Positions 18,937 to 27,309 of a DNA stretch of 64,000 nt are shown here, piece by piece. A program made the translations under genes and the position numbers. The stretch comes from Propionicimonas sp. (GTDB lineage: Bacteria; Actinomycetota; Actinomycetes; Propionibacteriales; Propionibacteriaceae). Numbering within the stretch: the stretch's first letter is position 1; the number at the start of each line of letters is the position of its first letter. The DNA lies in the NCBI GenBank assembly GCA_013791955.1, contig VMSW01000007.1, forward strand, positions 248,001 through 312,000. Direction: 5' to 3'. The notes beneath the pieces are model-generated. The model was not told the DNA's origin. It was given only the letters and a program-made list of their open reading frames with translations, and did not search any database.

Positions 18937-19869
18937 CTAGACGAGCAGGTCGGCGTACAGCGGGGTCGACAGATACCGCTCACCGAAGGACGGGATGATC
19001 ACCACGATCGTGGCCCCGGCATTCTCGGGTCGGGCAGCTAGCTCACCTGCTGCGGCCAGAGCCGCGCCGGAGGAGATGCCCACCAACAGTCCTTCCTCTT
19101 TCGCGGCCCGGCGAGCCCAGGCGAAGGCGGTCTCCGAAGTCTGCGGCAAAATCTCATCGATCACGGTGGTGTCGAGGATATCGGGAATGAAGTTGGCCCC
19201 GATGCCCTGAATCTTGTGGGGGCCAGGCTGGCCGCCGGAGAGCAGCGGCGACTCAGCTGGTTCCACCGCCACGATCTTTACTCCCGGCTTGCGCTGCTTC
19301 AACGCCTGCCCGACCCCGGTGATCGTGCCGCCGGTACCGACCCCGGCCACCAGGAAGTCCACCTGGCCTTCGGTGTCGTCCCAGATCTCCACCGCGGTGG
19401 TACGGCGATGGATGTCGGGATTGGCCGGGTTGGCGAACTGGCGAGCCAACACCGACCCAGGGGTTTCGGCGGCGATCTGTTCGGCTCGGGTCACCGCCCC
19501 CTTCATCCCCTCGCTGCCAGGAGTGAGCACCAGCTCGGCACCGTAGGCCCGCAGCAGTGCCCGCCGCTCCTTGCTCATGGTTTCGGGCATGGTCAGGATC
19601 ACCCGATATCCGCGGGCGGCGCCGACGAAAGCCAAAGCGATGCCGGTGTTTCCCGAGGTGCCCTCGACGATGGTGCCGCCTGGCTGCAAAGCCCCGGACG
19701 CTTCGGCGGCGTCCACGATGGCCACGCCGATCCGGTCCTTCACTGAGTGGGCCGGGTTGTAGAACTCCAGCTTGGCCAAAACGATGGCACTCGAATCGCC
19801 ATAGAGGCGATTGATCTTCACCAGTGGGGTGCGCCCGGTCAGCTGGGTCGCGTCGGCGTAATAGCTCAT
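18937..19869 (-). CDS. cysK: Cysteine synthase A (O-acetylserine sulfhydrylase)
   Basis: A 310-residue PLP enzyme making cysteine from O-acetylserine and sulfide. The PLP lysine is K44 in [11 protein letters not shown], the substrate loop is [12 protein letters not shown], the phosphate-binding loop is [10 protein letters not shown], and [19 protein letters not shown] is the CysK-specific region. ATG start with AGGAGT upstream. It begins 24 bases after metY on the same strand, so cysteine and homocysteine synthesis from sulfide are probably co-expressed. Confidence 0.96.
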   Translation of the reverse strand: MSYYADATQLTGRTPLVKINRLYGDSSAIVLAKLEFYNPAHSVKDRIGVAIVDAAEASGALQPGGTIVEGTSGNTGIALAFVGAARGYRVILTMPETMSKERRALLRAYGAELVLTPGSEGMKGAVTRAEQIAAETPGSVLARQFANPANPDIHRRTTAVEIWDDTEGQVDFLVAGVGTGGTITGVGQALKQRKPGVKIVAVEPAESPLLSGGQPGPHKIQGIGANFIPDILDTTVIDEILPQTSETAFAWARRAAKEEGLLVGISSGAALAAAGELAARPENAGATIVVIIPSFGERYLSTPLYADLLV

Positions 19870-19893
19870 CTCGATACTCCTATCGAAGGGTGA

Positions 19894-21177
19894 TCAGAGC
19901 CCGGCTAGGGCCTGATCGAGGTCGGCGATCAGATCATCGACGTTCTCGATGCCGATGCTCAGGCGAACCATTTCCGGGGCCACCCCAGCGGCGGTGAGTT
20001 CTTCGGTGTTCAGCTGGGAGTGGGTGGTGGTGGCATTGTGAATGGCGAGGCTCTTGGCATCGCCGATATTGGCCAGGTGGCTGAACAGCCCCAGGGCTTC
20101 GATGAACTTCGCGCCAGCCTCGCGGCCAGCTTTCAGGCCGAAGGCCAGAATGCCACCGTAGCCGCGTCCGGTGAAGATGCGGTCAGCGATCGCCTTGTCG
20201 GGCGACGATTCCAAGCCGGGGTAGTTCACCCAGGCCACCTTCTCGTGGCCCTGGAGGTAGTTGGCTACCGCCAGCGCATTGGCCGAGTGGCGCTCCAGGC
20301 GCAGGTGCAGGGTCTCCAGGCCCTGCAGGAACAGCCAGGCGTTGAACGGGCTGATCGCAGCGCCGGTGTTGCGCAGCAGCACCGTGCGGGCCCGGATGAT
20401 GTAGGCCAGGTTGCCGGCGGCTTCGGTCCAGACCACGCCGTGGTAGGCCGGGTCGGGGGCGGTGAGGCCGGGGAAGCGCTCGGCGTGGGCGGCCCAATCG
20501 AACTTGCCCGAATCGACGATGATGCCGCCGACGCTGGTGCCATGCCCGCCGATGTACTTGGTGGCCGAGTGGACGGCCACGTCGACGCCATGCTCGAAGA
20601 CCTTGGCCAAGATGGGCGTGGTCACGGTGGCGTCCACGATGAACGGCAGGCCAAGGGCGTGGGCGGCGGCCGACCAGGCGTCCAGGTCGATCACATTGAT
20701 CGCCGGGTTGCCGATGGTTTCGCCGAAGACCAGCTTGGTCTTGTCGTCGACGTAGTTGGCCAGGTCTTCGGGCTTGGTCGGATCAACGAAGCGGGCTTCG
20801 ATGCCGTACTGGGCCAGGGTGTGGGCGAACAGCGCGTAGGTGCCGCCGTACAGGGTGGAGAGCGCCACGATGTTGTCCCCGGCATAGGTCAGGTTCAACA
20901 CGGCATAGGTGATGGCTGCCGCACCCGAGGCGGTGGCCAGCGCGCCAACGCCGCCTTCGAGGGCGGTGAGTCGGGTCTCGAAGACTGACTGGGTCGGGTT
21001 CATGATCCGGGTGTAGATGTTGCCCGGCGTCCGCAAGGCGAACAGGTCGGCAGCGTGCTCGGTGTCGTCGAAGACGTAGCTGGTGGTCTGGTAGATCGGC
21101 ACTGCCCGGGCGTTGGTGGCCGAATCGGCCTCCTCCTGGCCGGCGTGGACGGCGAGGGTGTCGGGATGCAGGGACAT
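19894..21177 (-). CDS. metY: O-acetylhomoserine sulfhydrylase
   Basis: A 427-residue Cys/Met-metabolism PLP enzyme, converting O-acetylhomoserine and sulfide to homocysteine. The PLP lysine is K207 in HSATKYIGGHGTSVGG, and RIMNPTQSVFETRLTALEGG and FNAWLFLQGLETLHLRLERH are signatures of MetY rather than MetB. ATG start with AGGAGA seven bases upstream. It is the first gene of a metY-cysK pair. I examined the leader for SAM-responsive riboswitch motifs and recognised none. Confidence 0.94.
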   Translation of the reverse strand: MSLHPDTLAVHAGQEEADSATNARAVPIYQTTSYVFDDTEHAADLFALRTPGNIYTRIMNPTQSVFETRLTALEGGVGALATASGAAAITYAVLNLTYAGDNIVALSTLYGGTYALFAHTLAQYGIEARFVDPTKPEDLANYVDDKTKLVFGETIGNPAINVIDLDAWSAAAHALGLPFIVDATVTTPILAKVFEHGVDVAVHSATKYIGGHGTSVGGIIVDSGKFDWAAHAERFPGLTAPDPAYHGVVWTEAAGNLAYIIRARTVLLRNTGAAISPFNAWLFLQGLETLHLRLERHSANALAVANYLQGHEKVAWVNYPGLESSPDKAIADRIFTGRGYGGILAFGLKAGREAGAKFIEALGLFSHLANIGDAKSLAIHNATTTHSQLNTEELTAAGVAPEMVRLSIGIENVDDLIADLDQALAGL

Positions 21178-21465
21178 TGTTTCTCCTAGTGAATGCGGTG
21201 TTGCTGCTGCGAAGCTGCCCTAGCTAGGGGCGGTGATGGGTATGGCTGTGCCGAATCCAAACGTGGAGCGGCGGTGGTTTGGTGAAAACCAGGTGGTGGT
21301 GGTGCGAATCGAGGCTGGGTCAGCACATTCGACAACGCGCCATCGACGGCAGGCAGCAGCAACACATGAGTGCGGCGCTCGTCGAGGTCATGGCGGAAGG
21401 CTAGCAGCGGCGTCCAGCCAGTGGTCAAGCTGATCCTGCAATGTGAGCAGTCCTCCCACCCTCCG

Positions 21466-21563
21466 CTGCGCATGGGGACGGTTCCGGTGAGCTGCTCATG
21501 GGGACGGACCTGAGATGCGCTCGTTGGAACCGTCCCCGTGAGCTGCGCGGAGGAACCGTCCCC
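21466..21563. repeat. Interspersed repeat cluster, family B (GGAACCGTCCCC)
   Basis: GGGGACGGTTCC (21474-21485) is inverted relative to two GGAACCGTCCCC copies (21526-21537 and 21552-21563), with GTGAGCTGC extensions. Opposed copies can pair over 12 bp. The same units recur at 56843-56962. Confidence 0.88.
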
Positions 21564-21616
21564 GGGAGTCGTCCGGCGGCCACCGAGCCCTGCAATCTGA
21601 ACGGCCGTTCCACCTC

Positions 21617-21622
21617 TAGAAT
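21617..21622 (+). promoter_or_regulatory. -10 hexamer of the guaA promoter, probably leaderless
   Basis: TAGAAT, eight bases before ATG 21631, with no Shine-Dalgarno sequence between them. The palindrome GAACGGCCGTTC sits six bases upstream, where a regulator could block the promoter. Confidence 0.5.
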
Positions 21623-21630
21623 CGTGCCCC

Positions 21631-23184
21631 ATGAGCGCCGAACACGATTTGGTGCTGGTTGTCGACTATGGCGCCCAGTACGCCCAACTCATCGCCCGCC
21701 GGGTCCGCGAGGCCCAGGTGTATTCCGAGATCGTCTCGCACACGATGAGCGTCGCCGACCTGTTGGCCAAGCAGCCGACAGCGGTGATTCTCTCCGGCGG
21801 TCCGAGCTCGGTCTATGAGCCGGGCGCTCCGCAACTCGACGTCGCACTGCTGCAGGCCGGGGTGCCGGTGTTCGGCATCTGCTACGGCTTCATGGCGATG
21901 GCCCAAGCCCTCGGCGGCACCGTCGCCAAGACCGGACAGCGCGAGTACGGCCGCACCCAGGTTGAGGTGCTGGACGCTGGCATCCTGCTGGACGGCCTAC
22001 CTGAGACCCTCAGCGCCTGGATGTCGCACGGCGACGAAGTGACCGCAGCTCCGGCCGGATTCCGGGTGAATGCGCGCTCACCGCGGGCCACCGTGGCCGC
22101 CTTCGAAAACGCCGAATCGCGGCTGGCTGGCGTCCAATGGCATCCCGAGGTGCTGCACTCCGAGCATGGCCAGCGGGTGCTGGAGCGCTTCTTGTGGGAG
22201 ATCGCGGGGTGTCGGCGCACCTGGAACTCCTCCAACATCGTCGAAGACCAGGTTGCCCGCATCAAAGCTGAAGTGGGGGACGCCCGAGTGCTGTGTGCAC
22301 TGTCGGGCGGCGTCGATTCAGCCGTCGCGGCCGCGTTGGTGCAGAAGGCGATTGGCGAGCAGCTCACCTGCGTCTTCGTCGATCACGGCCTGCTACGCAC
22401 CGGCGAAGCCGAGCGGGTGGAAGAAGATTTCGTCGCCTCCACCGGGGTGAAGCTGGTCGTGGCCGATGAGGTCGACCGCTTCCTCGGCGCGCTGGCTGGG
22501 GTCAGCGACCCCGAAACCAAACGCAAGATCATCGGCCGGGAGTTCATTCGCACCTTCGAAGACGCCGCCCGCCAGATCAACGACGAAGGTCCGATCGACT
22601 ACCTGGTGCAGGGCACTCTCTACCCCGATGTGGTCGAATCTGGTGGTGGTGAGGGTGCGGCCAATATCAAGAGCCACCACAACGTCGGTGGGCTGCCCGA
22701 TGACCTGCAGTTCAAGCTGATTGAACCGCTGCGCACCCTGTTCAAAGACGAAGTGCGCCAAGTTGGCCGCCAACTCGGGCTGCCCGAACACATCGTGGGA
22801 CGGCACCCGTTCCCCGGGCCCGGGCTGGGCATTCGGATTGTCGGTGCGGTGGACGCTGAGCGGCTGCGCATTTTGCGGGCCGCTGATGCGATCGTCCGCG
22901 AAGAGACCACTGCGGCCGGGCTGGACGGCGAAATCTGGCAGTTCCCGGTGGTGCTGCTGGCTGATGTCCGCTCAGTCGGCGTGCAGGGCGATGGCCGCAC
23001 TTACGGGCACCCGATCGTGCTGCGTCCGGTCTCCAGTGAGGACGCGATGACCGCCGACTGGAGCCGACTGCCCTATGAGCTGCTGGAGCGGATCAGTACC
23101 CGGATCACCAATGAGGTGCCCGAGGTGAACCGGGTGGTGCTGGACGTCACCAGCAAGCCACCCGGCACCATCGAGTGGGAATGA
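21631..23184 (+). CDS. guaA: GMP synthase (glutamine-hydrolysing)
   Basis: A 517-residue two-domain amidotransferase converting XMP to GMP. The glutaminase domain has C84 in FGICYGFM and the QWHPEV triad histidine/glutamate. The ATP-pyrophosphatase loop LSGGVDS is near residue 224, and the C-terminal dimerisation domain ends [11 protein letters not shown], as in the family. It completes the guanine pathway begun by guaB. Its stop codon abuts the stop of the convergent PspC gene with no spacer (TGATCA). Confidence 0.97.
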   Translation: MSAEHDLVLVVDYGAQYAQLIARRVREAQVYSEIVSHTMSVADLLAKQPTAVILSGGPSSVYEPGAPQLDVALLQAGVPVFGICYGFMAMAQALGGTVAKTGQREYGRTQVEVLDAGILLDGLPETLSAWMSHGDEVTAAPAGFRVNARSPRATVAAFENAESRLAGVQWHPEVLHSEHGQRVLERFLWEIAGCRRTWNSSNIVEDQVARIKAEVGDARVLCALSGGVDSAVAAALVQKAIGEQLTCVFVDHGLLRTGEAERVEEDFVASTGVKLVVADEVDRFLGALAGVSDPETKRKIIGREFIRTFEDAARQINDEGPIDYLVQGTLYPDVVESGGGEGAANIKSHHNVGGLPDDLQFKLIEPLRTLFKDEVRQVGRQLGLPEHIVGRHPFPGPGLGIRIVGAVDAERLRILRAADAIVREETTAAGLDGEIWQFPVVLLADVRSVGVQGDGRTYGHPIVLRPVSSEDAMTADWSRLPYELLERISTRITNEVPEVNRVVLDVTSKPPGTIEWE

Positions 23185-23430
23185 TCAGGCCTGCGGCGGC
23201 TTGCTGCTGAACGCGTTCTTCACGTCATCGAAGCCGGTGGGGCCTTCGCCGTCCACGGTCAGAATGAGCCACAGTACGGCGTACAGGACGACCGGGAACA
23301 GGAAGAAGACGCTTAGTACGGCCCAGAGGATCCGGACGATGTTGGCGTCGATACCGAACGAGCGAGCCACACCGCCGCAGACTCCGGCGATCATCTTGTC
23401 GGTGGCTGAGCGAGTGAGTTGTTCCTTCAT
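23185..23430 (-). CDS. Small PspC-domain membrane protein
   Basis: An 81-residue PspC (phage-shock protein C) domain. It opens with TRSATDKMIAGVCGGVARSF, has an amphipathic segment IDANIVRILW and a membrane helix (about 36-58), then a short cytoplasmic tail. AAAGGAAA precedes the ATG. It is the last gene of a minus-strand three-gene unit, 20 bases after a 57-residue membrane protein gene. PspC proteins respond to membrane stress and often signal to histidine kinases; a kinase with the same domain is at 30643. Confidence 0.88.
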   Translation of the reverse strand: MKEQLTRSATDKMIAGVCGGVARSFGIDANIVRILWAVLSVFFLFPVVLYAVLWLILTVDGEGPTGFDDVKNAFSSKPPQA

Positions 23431-23450
23431 TGTTTTTCCTTTCTAGAAAC

Positions 23451-23624
23451 TCAGTTGGGGGTCTTGGTCAGCAGGAGCATGCCGACGCCGATCACAACCA
23501 GGCAGACCGGGGCCAGCAGGCCAGCGATCCGCCAGTCGATCTGGCCGTAGTTCGACCAAAGGGCCAGCCCCGAAAAGGCCAGCGCGACTACCCCGAAGGC
23601 GAACGCGACGCGGTCGGATTTCAT
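23451..23624 (-). CDS. 57-residue two-helix membrane protein in the PspC cluster
   Basis: A short gene starting ATG-AAA-TCC (MKSDRVAFAFG) and ending TKTPN. It has two hydrophobic stretches (VAFAFGVVALAFSGLALW and IAGLLAPVCLVVIGVGMLLL), so two membrane helices with a short external turn (SNYGQIDWR). The RBS is GGAGGTG, inside the end of the upstream gene, and its ATG overlaps that gene's TGA (ATGA at 23621-23624). It lies in a coupled unit with two PspC proteins, so it is probably part of the same envelope-stress module. I do not recognise the family. Confidence 0.75.
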   Translation of the reverse strand: MKSDRVAFAFGVVALAFSGLALWSNYGQIDWRIAGLLAPVCLVVIGVGMLLLTKTPN

Positions 23625-24820
23625 GGCTTCACCTCCAGGTTGCCGGCACCAAGTTTGAGATTGATCGTCAGCACTGGCCCGGCGGTAGCCCCACCCGGGG
23701 TGCTGCGGAGGCTGTCAGTGAGGTTGAACCCCTCCTGGCCCTGACCGAGCAGGTCAGCCTCCCCAGCGCCCACCTGCCAGTTCAGGGTGGTCGGGGTCTG
23801 ATCGGGAAGATTCAGCTGGACGTCGCCAGCGCCGACCTCGATGGTGAGGGTCTGATCGTGGGTGAGGTTGAGGCCACTGAGGTCGAGTTCTACGGTGCCG
23901 GCCGAGAGCTTCACCGCGCCCGGCAGTTGGGCCTCCTCGGTCACGACCTGGGAGTAGTCGGTGACTGGTCCGGTGTTGGGCACCAGTTGGGTTGCGGCCA
24001 GGGCCGCAGCCACGATGATGGCTGGCACCAGCAGCGGTGGACGTCCGTACTTGGCGGCGACCAGGCCGGTGATGCCCAAGGCGGCCAGGATTGCGCCGAA
24101 GTAGCCCAGGGGAGTGGCCGGTAGACCGAAGGCCAGCCCGAGCAGGGCGACCGTTCCGGTGCCGAGGCCGGCCAGTGCCAACGCCAGCCCCCAGAGTCGC
24201 CAGCTTCGCGGCGGCGGGGCCACAGCCGGCAGCAGCGGCTGGCTGTCGGAGACCAAGCGGTCGGTCGGGTCGGTGTAGGGCTGCTCCCAGCGGGGTTCGT
24301 CCACGGCGGTCTCGAAGCCGGGCACCTGCTGTTCGGCCAGCCGGACGCGCCAGGCGTCGGCGGCCCGCTCGAACGGGGTTGGCTCGGCGACTCTGGTCGA
24401 AGCTTGGGCTCGCGGCCGGAACACGCCAAACCAGAGCACCAGGCCAATCACCATCGCCGGCACCAGCGCAGGTCCGCCGCCAGTGCCCCAGGTGATGAGG
24501 ATGCTGGCGATTACCACCAGCGCGATCAGGAGCCCCTTGGGCCAGCGGCGCAGCGCGGGAATGGCCTTCGATAGCGGCCCATACTGCTCGCCCTCTCGAG
24601 GCAGCAACAGGAAGCCGGCAACATACAAAGCGATCCCAAGACCGCCGAGCGCCACGGCGGTGACTACGGCAAGCACCCGAAGCACGATTGGCTGGACGCC
24701 CATGCGGCGGGCGAGCCCGGCGCACACGCCAGCGAACACCGCACCCTCGCGGGGGCGGCTGATCACTGGGAGTTGTTCGGGCACACCACCATTCAATGCG
24801 ACCGCGGTGCGCCAGGCCAT
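23621..24820 (-). CDS. PspC-domain protein with C-terminal LiaF/DUF4097-like beta domain
   Basis: A 399-residue membrane protein. The N-terminal PspC domain (about 18-75: SRPREGAVFAGVCAGLARRM) is followed by further membrane helices (about 90-125 and 205-280) and a C-terminal beta-rich domain of about 110 residues with repeated GAGDVQLNLP, GAGEADLLG and GAGNLEVKP motifs, as in LiaF and adhesin-like stress proteins. It resembles the actinobacterial three-part stress system in which a PspC protein restrains a PspC-containing kinase. Start sites are weakly marked; GTG 24784 is an alternative. It is transcribed divergently from the sugar operon. Confidence 0.8.
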   Translation of the reverse strand: MAWRTAVALNGGVPEQLPVISRPREGAVFAGVCAGLARRMGVQPIVLRVLAVVTAVALGGLGIALYVAGFLLLPREGEQYGPLSKAIPALRRWPKGLLIALVVIASILITWGTGGGPALVPAMVIGLVLWFGVFRPRAQASTRVAEPTPFERAADAWRVRLAEQQVPGFETAVDEPRWEQPYTDPTDRLVSDSQPLLPAVAPPPRSWRLWGLALALAGLGTGTVALLGLAFGLPATPLGYFGAILAALGITGLVAAKYGRPPLLVPAIIVAAALAATQLVPNTGPVTDYSQVVTEEAQLPGAVKLSAGTVELDLSGLNLTHDQTLTIEVGAGDVQLNLPDQTPTTLNWQVGAGEADLLGQGQEGFNLTDSLRSTPGGATAGPVLTINLKLGAGNLEVKP

Positions 24821-24899
24821 CGGGGAAGCCCCTGAGGCGTGCCTGGCTTTCGTCCCCGAGGGGGAGCCAGATAACTATTCAGTAACGCGCCTTGACCAA

Positions 24900-24913
24900 T
24901 GAGAGCGCTTTCA
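24900..24913. promoter_or_regulatory. LacI-family operator 1 of the cellobiose operon
   Basis: TGAGAGCGCTTTCA, an imperfect palindrome centred on AGCGCT. It matches 11 of 14 bases of the CebR/CelR-type consensus TGGGAGCGCTCCCA as I recall it. It begins three bases after a TTGACC -35-like hexamer (24892-24897). Confidence 0.7.
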
Positions 24914-24934
24914 TCTTCAATGGTGCCCAGCCGA

Positions 24935-24948
24935 TAAGAGCGCTCTCA
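24935..24948. promoter_or_regulatory. LacI-family operator 2 of the cellobiose operon
   Basis: TAAGAGCGCTCTCA, with the perfect core palindrome AGAGCGCTCT. It is centred 35 bp downstream of operator 1, so two repressor dimers could bind close together. Confidence 0.7.
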
Positions 24949-25005
24949 TTGCTCGCGGTCAAGTACTGGACGGCATGGCGGCCGTCCACGACGAAGGAGT
25001 CACAT

Positions 25006-26298
25006 ATGCGTTCACCTCTGATGCGTGGGGCTGCCGCTCTGGCTGGCCTGACGCTTCTGGTTACAGGCTGTTCGAGCAACGCCGCACCGTCGGCCAGCTC
25101 GCCAGCAAGCGACGAGAAGATCACTCTCACGGTCGCAACGTTCAATGAGTTTGGGTACGACGACCTGTTCGCGGAGTACACCAAGCTGCATCCGAACATC
25201 ACCATCACTCCGAAGAAGGCGGCCACCTCCAACGAGGCTCGCGAGAACTACTTCAGCAAGTTGGCCGCTGGCTCGGGCCTGAGCGACATCGAAGCCATTG
25301 AGGTCGACTGGCTGCCCGACGTCATGCAGACCTCCGACAAGCTGATGGACCTCACCGGCGATGACGTCAAGGGCCGCTGGCTCGATTGGAAGGCCGGCGC
25401 CGCCACCACTGCCGACGGCAAGCTGGTCGGCTTCGGTACCGACATCGGCCCCGAGGGCGTCTGCTACCGCGCCGACCTGTTCAAGAAGGCCGGGCTGCCA
25501 ACTGACCGCGCCGAGGTTGCCAAGCTGCTGGGCACCACCTGGGCGGACTACTTCAACGTAGGCAAGCAGTTCGTCGCCAAGTCCAATGGTGTGGCCTGGT
25601 TCGACTCTGCCGATGCGATCATGCAGGGCCAGATCAACCAGCTGCCCAACGCCTTCTCCTCCTCTGACACCGAAGAGGTGCTGATCCCGATGGATCAGAA
25701 CCAGCCGGTGAAGGACATGTACACCTCGATTCTGAAGGCCTCGGTGGACGACAAGCTGTCGGCCCACCTGCAGCAGTGGCAGCCGGACTGGACCAATGCG
25801 TTCCAGAAGGGCAAGTTCGCCACCATGCTGTGCCCGGGCTGGATGCTCGGCGTCATTGAGGGCAATGCCAAGGGCGTCGAAGGCTGGGATATCGCCAACA
25901 CCTTCCCCGGTGGCGGCGGCAACTGGGGTGGCTCCTACCTCACCGTCCCGGCACAGGGTGCTCACCAGCAGGCCGCGCGCGACCTGGCAGCCTGGCTGAC
26001 CGCTCCCGATCAGCAGATCAAGGCGTTCAAGGCCAAGGGAACCTTCCCGAGCCAGGTTGAGGCGCTGAACAGTCCCGATCTGTTGGGCGTCACCAACAAG
26101 TTCTTCAACGACGCCCCGACTGGCCAGATCCTGGCCGACCGGGCCAAGGCAGTCACCGTGAACCCGTACAAGGGCCCGCAGTACTTCGCCGTTCGGCAGG
26201 TGCTCTCTGACGCCATGAACCGGGTCGATGTGACCAAGAAGCAGACTGCTGAGGTCTCCTGGGCGCAAGCCGTTAAGGAGTTTGGCGCTCTCAGCTGA
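25006..26298 (+). CDS. cebE: Sugar ABC transporter substrate-binding lipoprotein (cellobiose type)
   Basis: A 430-residue extracellular solute-binding protein of family 1. The signal peptide ends in the lipobox LVTGC, followed by a Ser/Ala linker and the family sequence from ITLTVATFNEFGYDDL onward. I chose ATG 25006 for its GAAGGAG RBS; a longer frame from 24892 would run through both operators. It is the first gene of an operon with two permeases, a GH1 beta-glucosidase and a LacI regulator, which indicates uptake of cellobiose or another beta-glucoside. A strong hairpin follows the gene. The symbol follows the analogous Streptomyces operon and is provisional. Confidence 0.83.
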   Translation: MRSPLMRGAAALAGLTLLVTGCSSNAAPSASSPASDEKITLTVATFNEFGYDDLFAEYTKLHPNITITPKKAATSNEARENYFSKLAAGSGLSDIEAIEVDWLPDVMQTSDKLMDLTGDDVKGRWLDWKAGAATTADGKLVGFGTDIGPEGVCYRADLFKKAGLPTDRAEVAKLLGTTWADYFNVGKQFVAKSNGVAWFDSADAIMQGQINQLPNAFSSSDTEEVLIPMDQNQPVKDMYTSILKASVDDKLSAHLQQWQPDWTNAFQKGKFATMLCPGWMLGVIEGNAKGVEGWDIANTFPGGGGNWGGSYLTVPAQGAHQQAARDLAAWLTAPDQQIKAFKAKGTFPSQVEALNSPDLLGVTNKFFNDAPTGQILADRAKAVTVNPYKGPQYFAVRQVLSDAMNRVDVTKKQTAEVSWAQAVKEFGALS

Positions 26299-26314
26299 TT
26301 GCAGTCCATTAGGT

Positions 26315-26350
26315 CTCGTGGGCGGGGCGAGCGGAAGCCCCGCCCACGAG
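26315..26350 (+). terminator. Intra-operon hairpin after the binding-protein gene
   Basis: Perfect 14-bp stem (CTCGTGGGCGGGGC with its complement) and an 8-base loop, between the binding-protein stop and the permease RBS. There is no T-run. It probably protects the upstream mRNA 3' end or attenuates, giving excess binding protein over permeases. Confidence 0.75.
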
Positions 26351-26373
26351 CTCGACTTAGAAGGGACCCTACG

Positions 26374-27309
26374 ATGCCGTGGCGCCAACGGTTCAGCCGA
26401 TGGGACGTGAAGACCGCTCCCTACCTCTACATCGCTCCGTTCTTCCTGCTTTTCGCTCTAGTCGGGTTGTTCCCGCTCCTCTACACCGGCTGGGTGGCCC
26501 TCAATAAATGGAGCCTCATCACTGGCAACCAGGGCTTCGTCGGCCTGGCCAACTTCCAATATGTACTCGCCCAGCCCCGATTCTGGGACGGGGTGGCCAA
26601 CACCTTCAGCATCTTCCTGCTCTCCTCGGTGCCGCAGCTCATCATGGCGCTGGGAATCGCCGCGGTGCTCAATGCGAACCTGCGAGCCAAGACCTTCTGG
26701 CGGATGGGGGTGCTGGTGCCCTATGTGGTGGCGCCAGTGGCCGTATCGTTGGTGTTCGGACAGCTGTTCGCTGACGAATCCGGCGTCCTGAACGCCATCC
26801 TCACCAGCGTCGGTCTGGACCCGATCGGTTGGCACTCTGATCGCTTCTGGTCACACATCGCGATCGCCACCATGGTCAACTTCCGCTGGACCGGCTACAA
26901 CACCTTGATCTTCCTCGCTGCGATGCAAGCCATTCCGCGCGACGTCACCGAAGCTGCGGTGGTCGACGGGGCCAATCGCTGGCAGACCTTCATCAACGTC
27001 ACCGTCCCGATGCTGCGCCCAACGATCATTTTCGTGGTGATCACCTCAACCATCGGTGGCCTGCAGATCTTTGATGAGCCTCGGCTGTTCGACAACTTCA
27101 GCCTTGGCGGGCCCGACCGCGAATGGATGACCGTCACGATGTACCTCTACGAACTGGGCTGGAACTCCCAGCGCAACCTCGGCCGCTCCGCTGCGGTCGC
27201 CTGGTTGCTGTTCGTGATCATCGTGATCTTCGCCCTACTCAACTACGTGATCACCCGCCGCATCGCCGACAGCGATCATCGGCCGAACCGAAAGGCGCTG
27301 GTCAAATGA
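26374..27309 (+). CDS. cebF: Sugar ABC transporter permease 1
   Basis: A 311-residue permease with six membrane helices and the EAA motif EAAVVDGANRWQTFINVTVP, which contacts the ATPase. I chose ATG 26374 because AGAAGGGA precedes it; an upstream in-frame start would sit inside the hairpin. Its stop overlaps the start of the second permease gene (ATGA). No ATPase gene is in the operon, as is usual for Streptomyces-type oligosaccharide systems that borrow MsiK. Confidence 0.9.
   Translation: MPWRQRFSRWDVKTAPYLYIAPFFLLFALVGLFPLLYTGWVALNKWSLITGNQGFVGLANFQYVLAQPRFWDGVANTFSIFLLSSVPQLIMALGIAAVLNANLRAKTFWRMGVLVPYVVAPVAVSLVFGQLFADESGVLNAILTSVGLDPIGWHSDRFWSHIAIATMVNFRWTGYNTLIFLAAMQAIPRDVTEAAVVDGANRWQTFINVTVPMLRPTIIFVVITSTIGGLQIFDEPRLFDNFSLGGPDREWMTVTMYLYELGWNSQRNLGRSAAVAWLLFVIIVIFALLNYVITRRIADSDHRPNRKALVK

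Larger units (their letters stand above)
21178..21630. other. 453-base intergenic region between divergent metY and guaA
   Basis: No gene is supported here: a minus-strand open frame across it has no RBS and a repeat-derived, low-complexity sequence. It holds the metY leader, a family B repeat cluster (21466-21563), a 12-bp perfect palindrome GAACGGCCGTTC (21599-21610) and the guaA promoter. Confidence 0.6.

Noticed and set aside
21178-21465. SAM or SAH riboswitch in the metY leader
   Set aside because: I found none of the conserved cores I know for these riboswitches.
21186-21632. 148-codon minus-strand frame upstream of metY
   Set aside because: It has no RBS, is Pro/Thr-rich and repeat-derived, includes repeat cluster B, and overlaps the guaA promoter.
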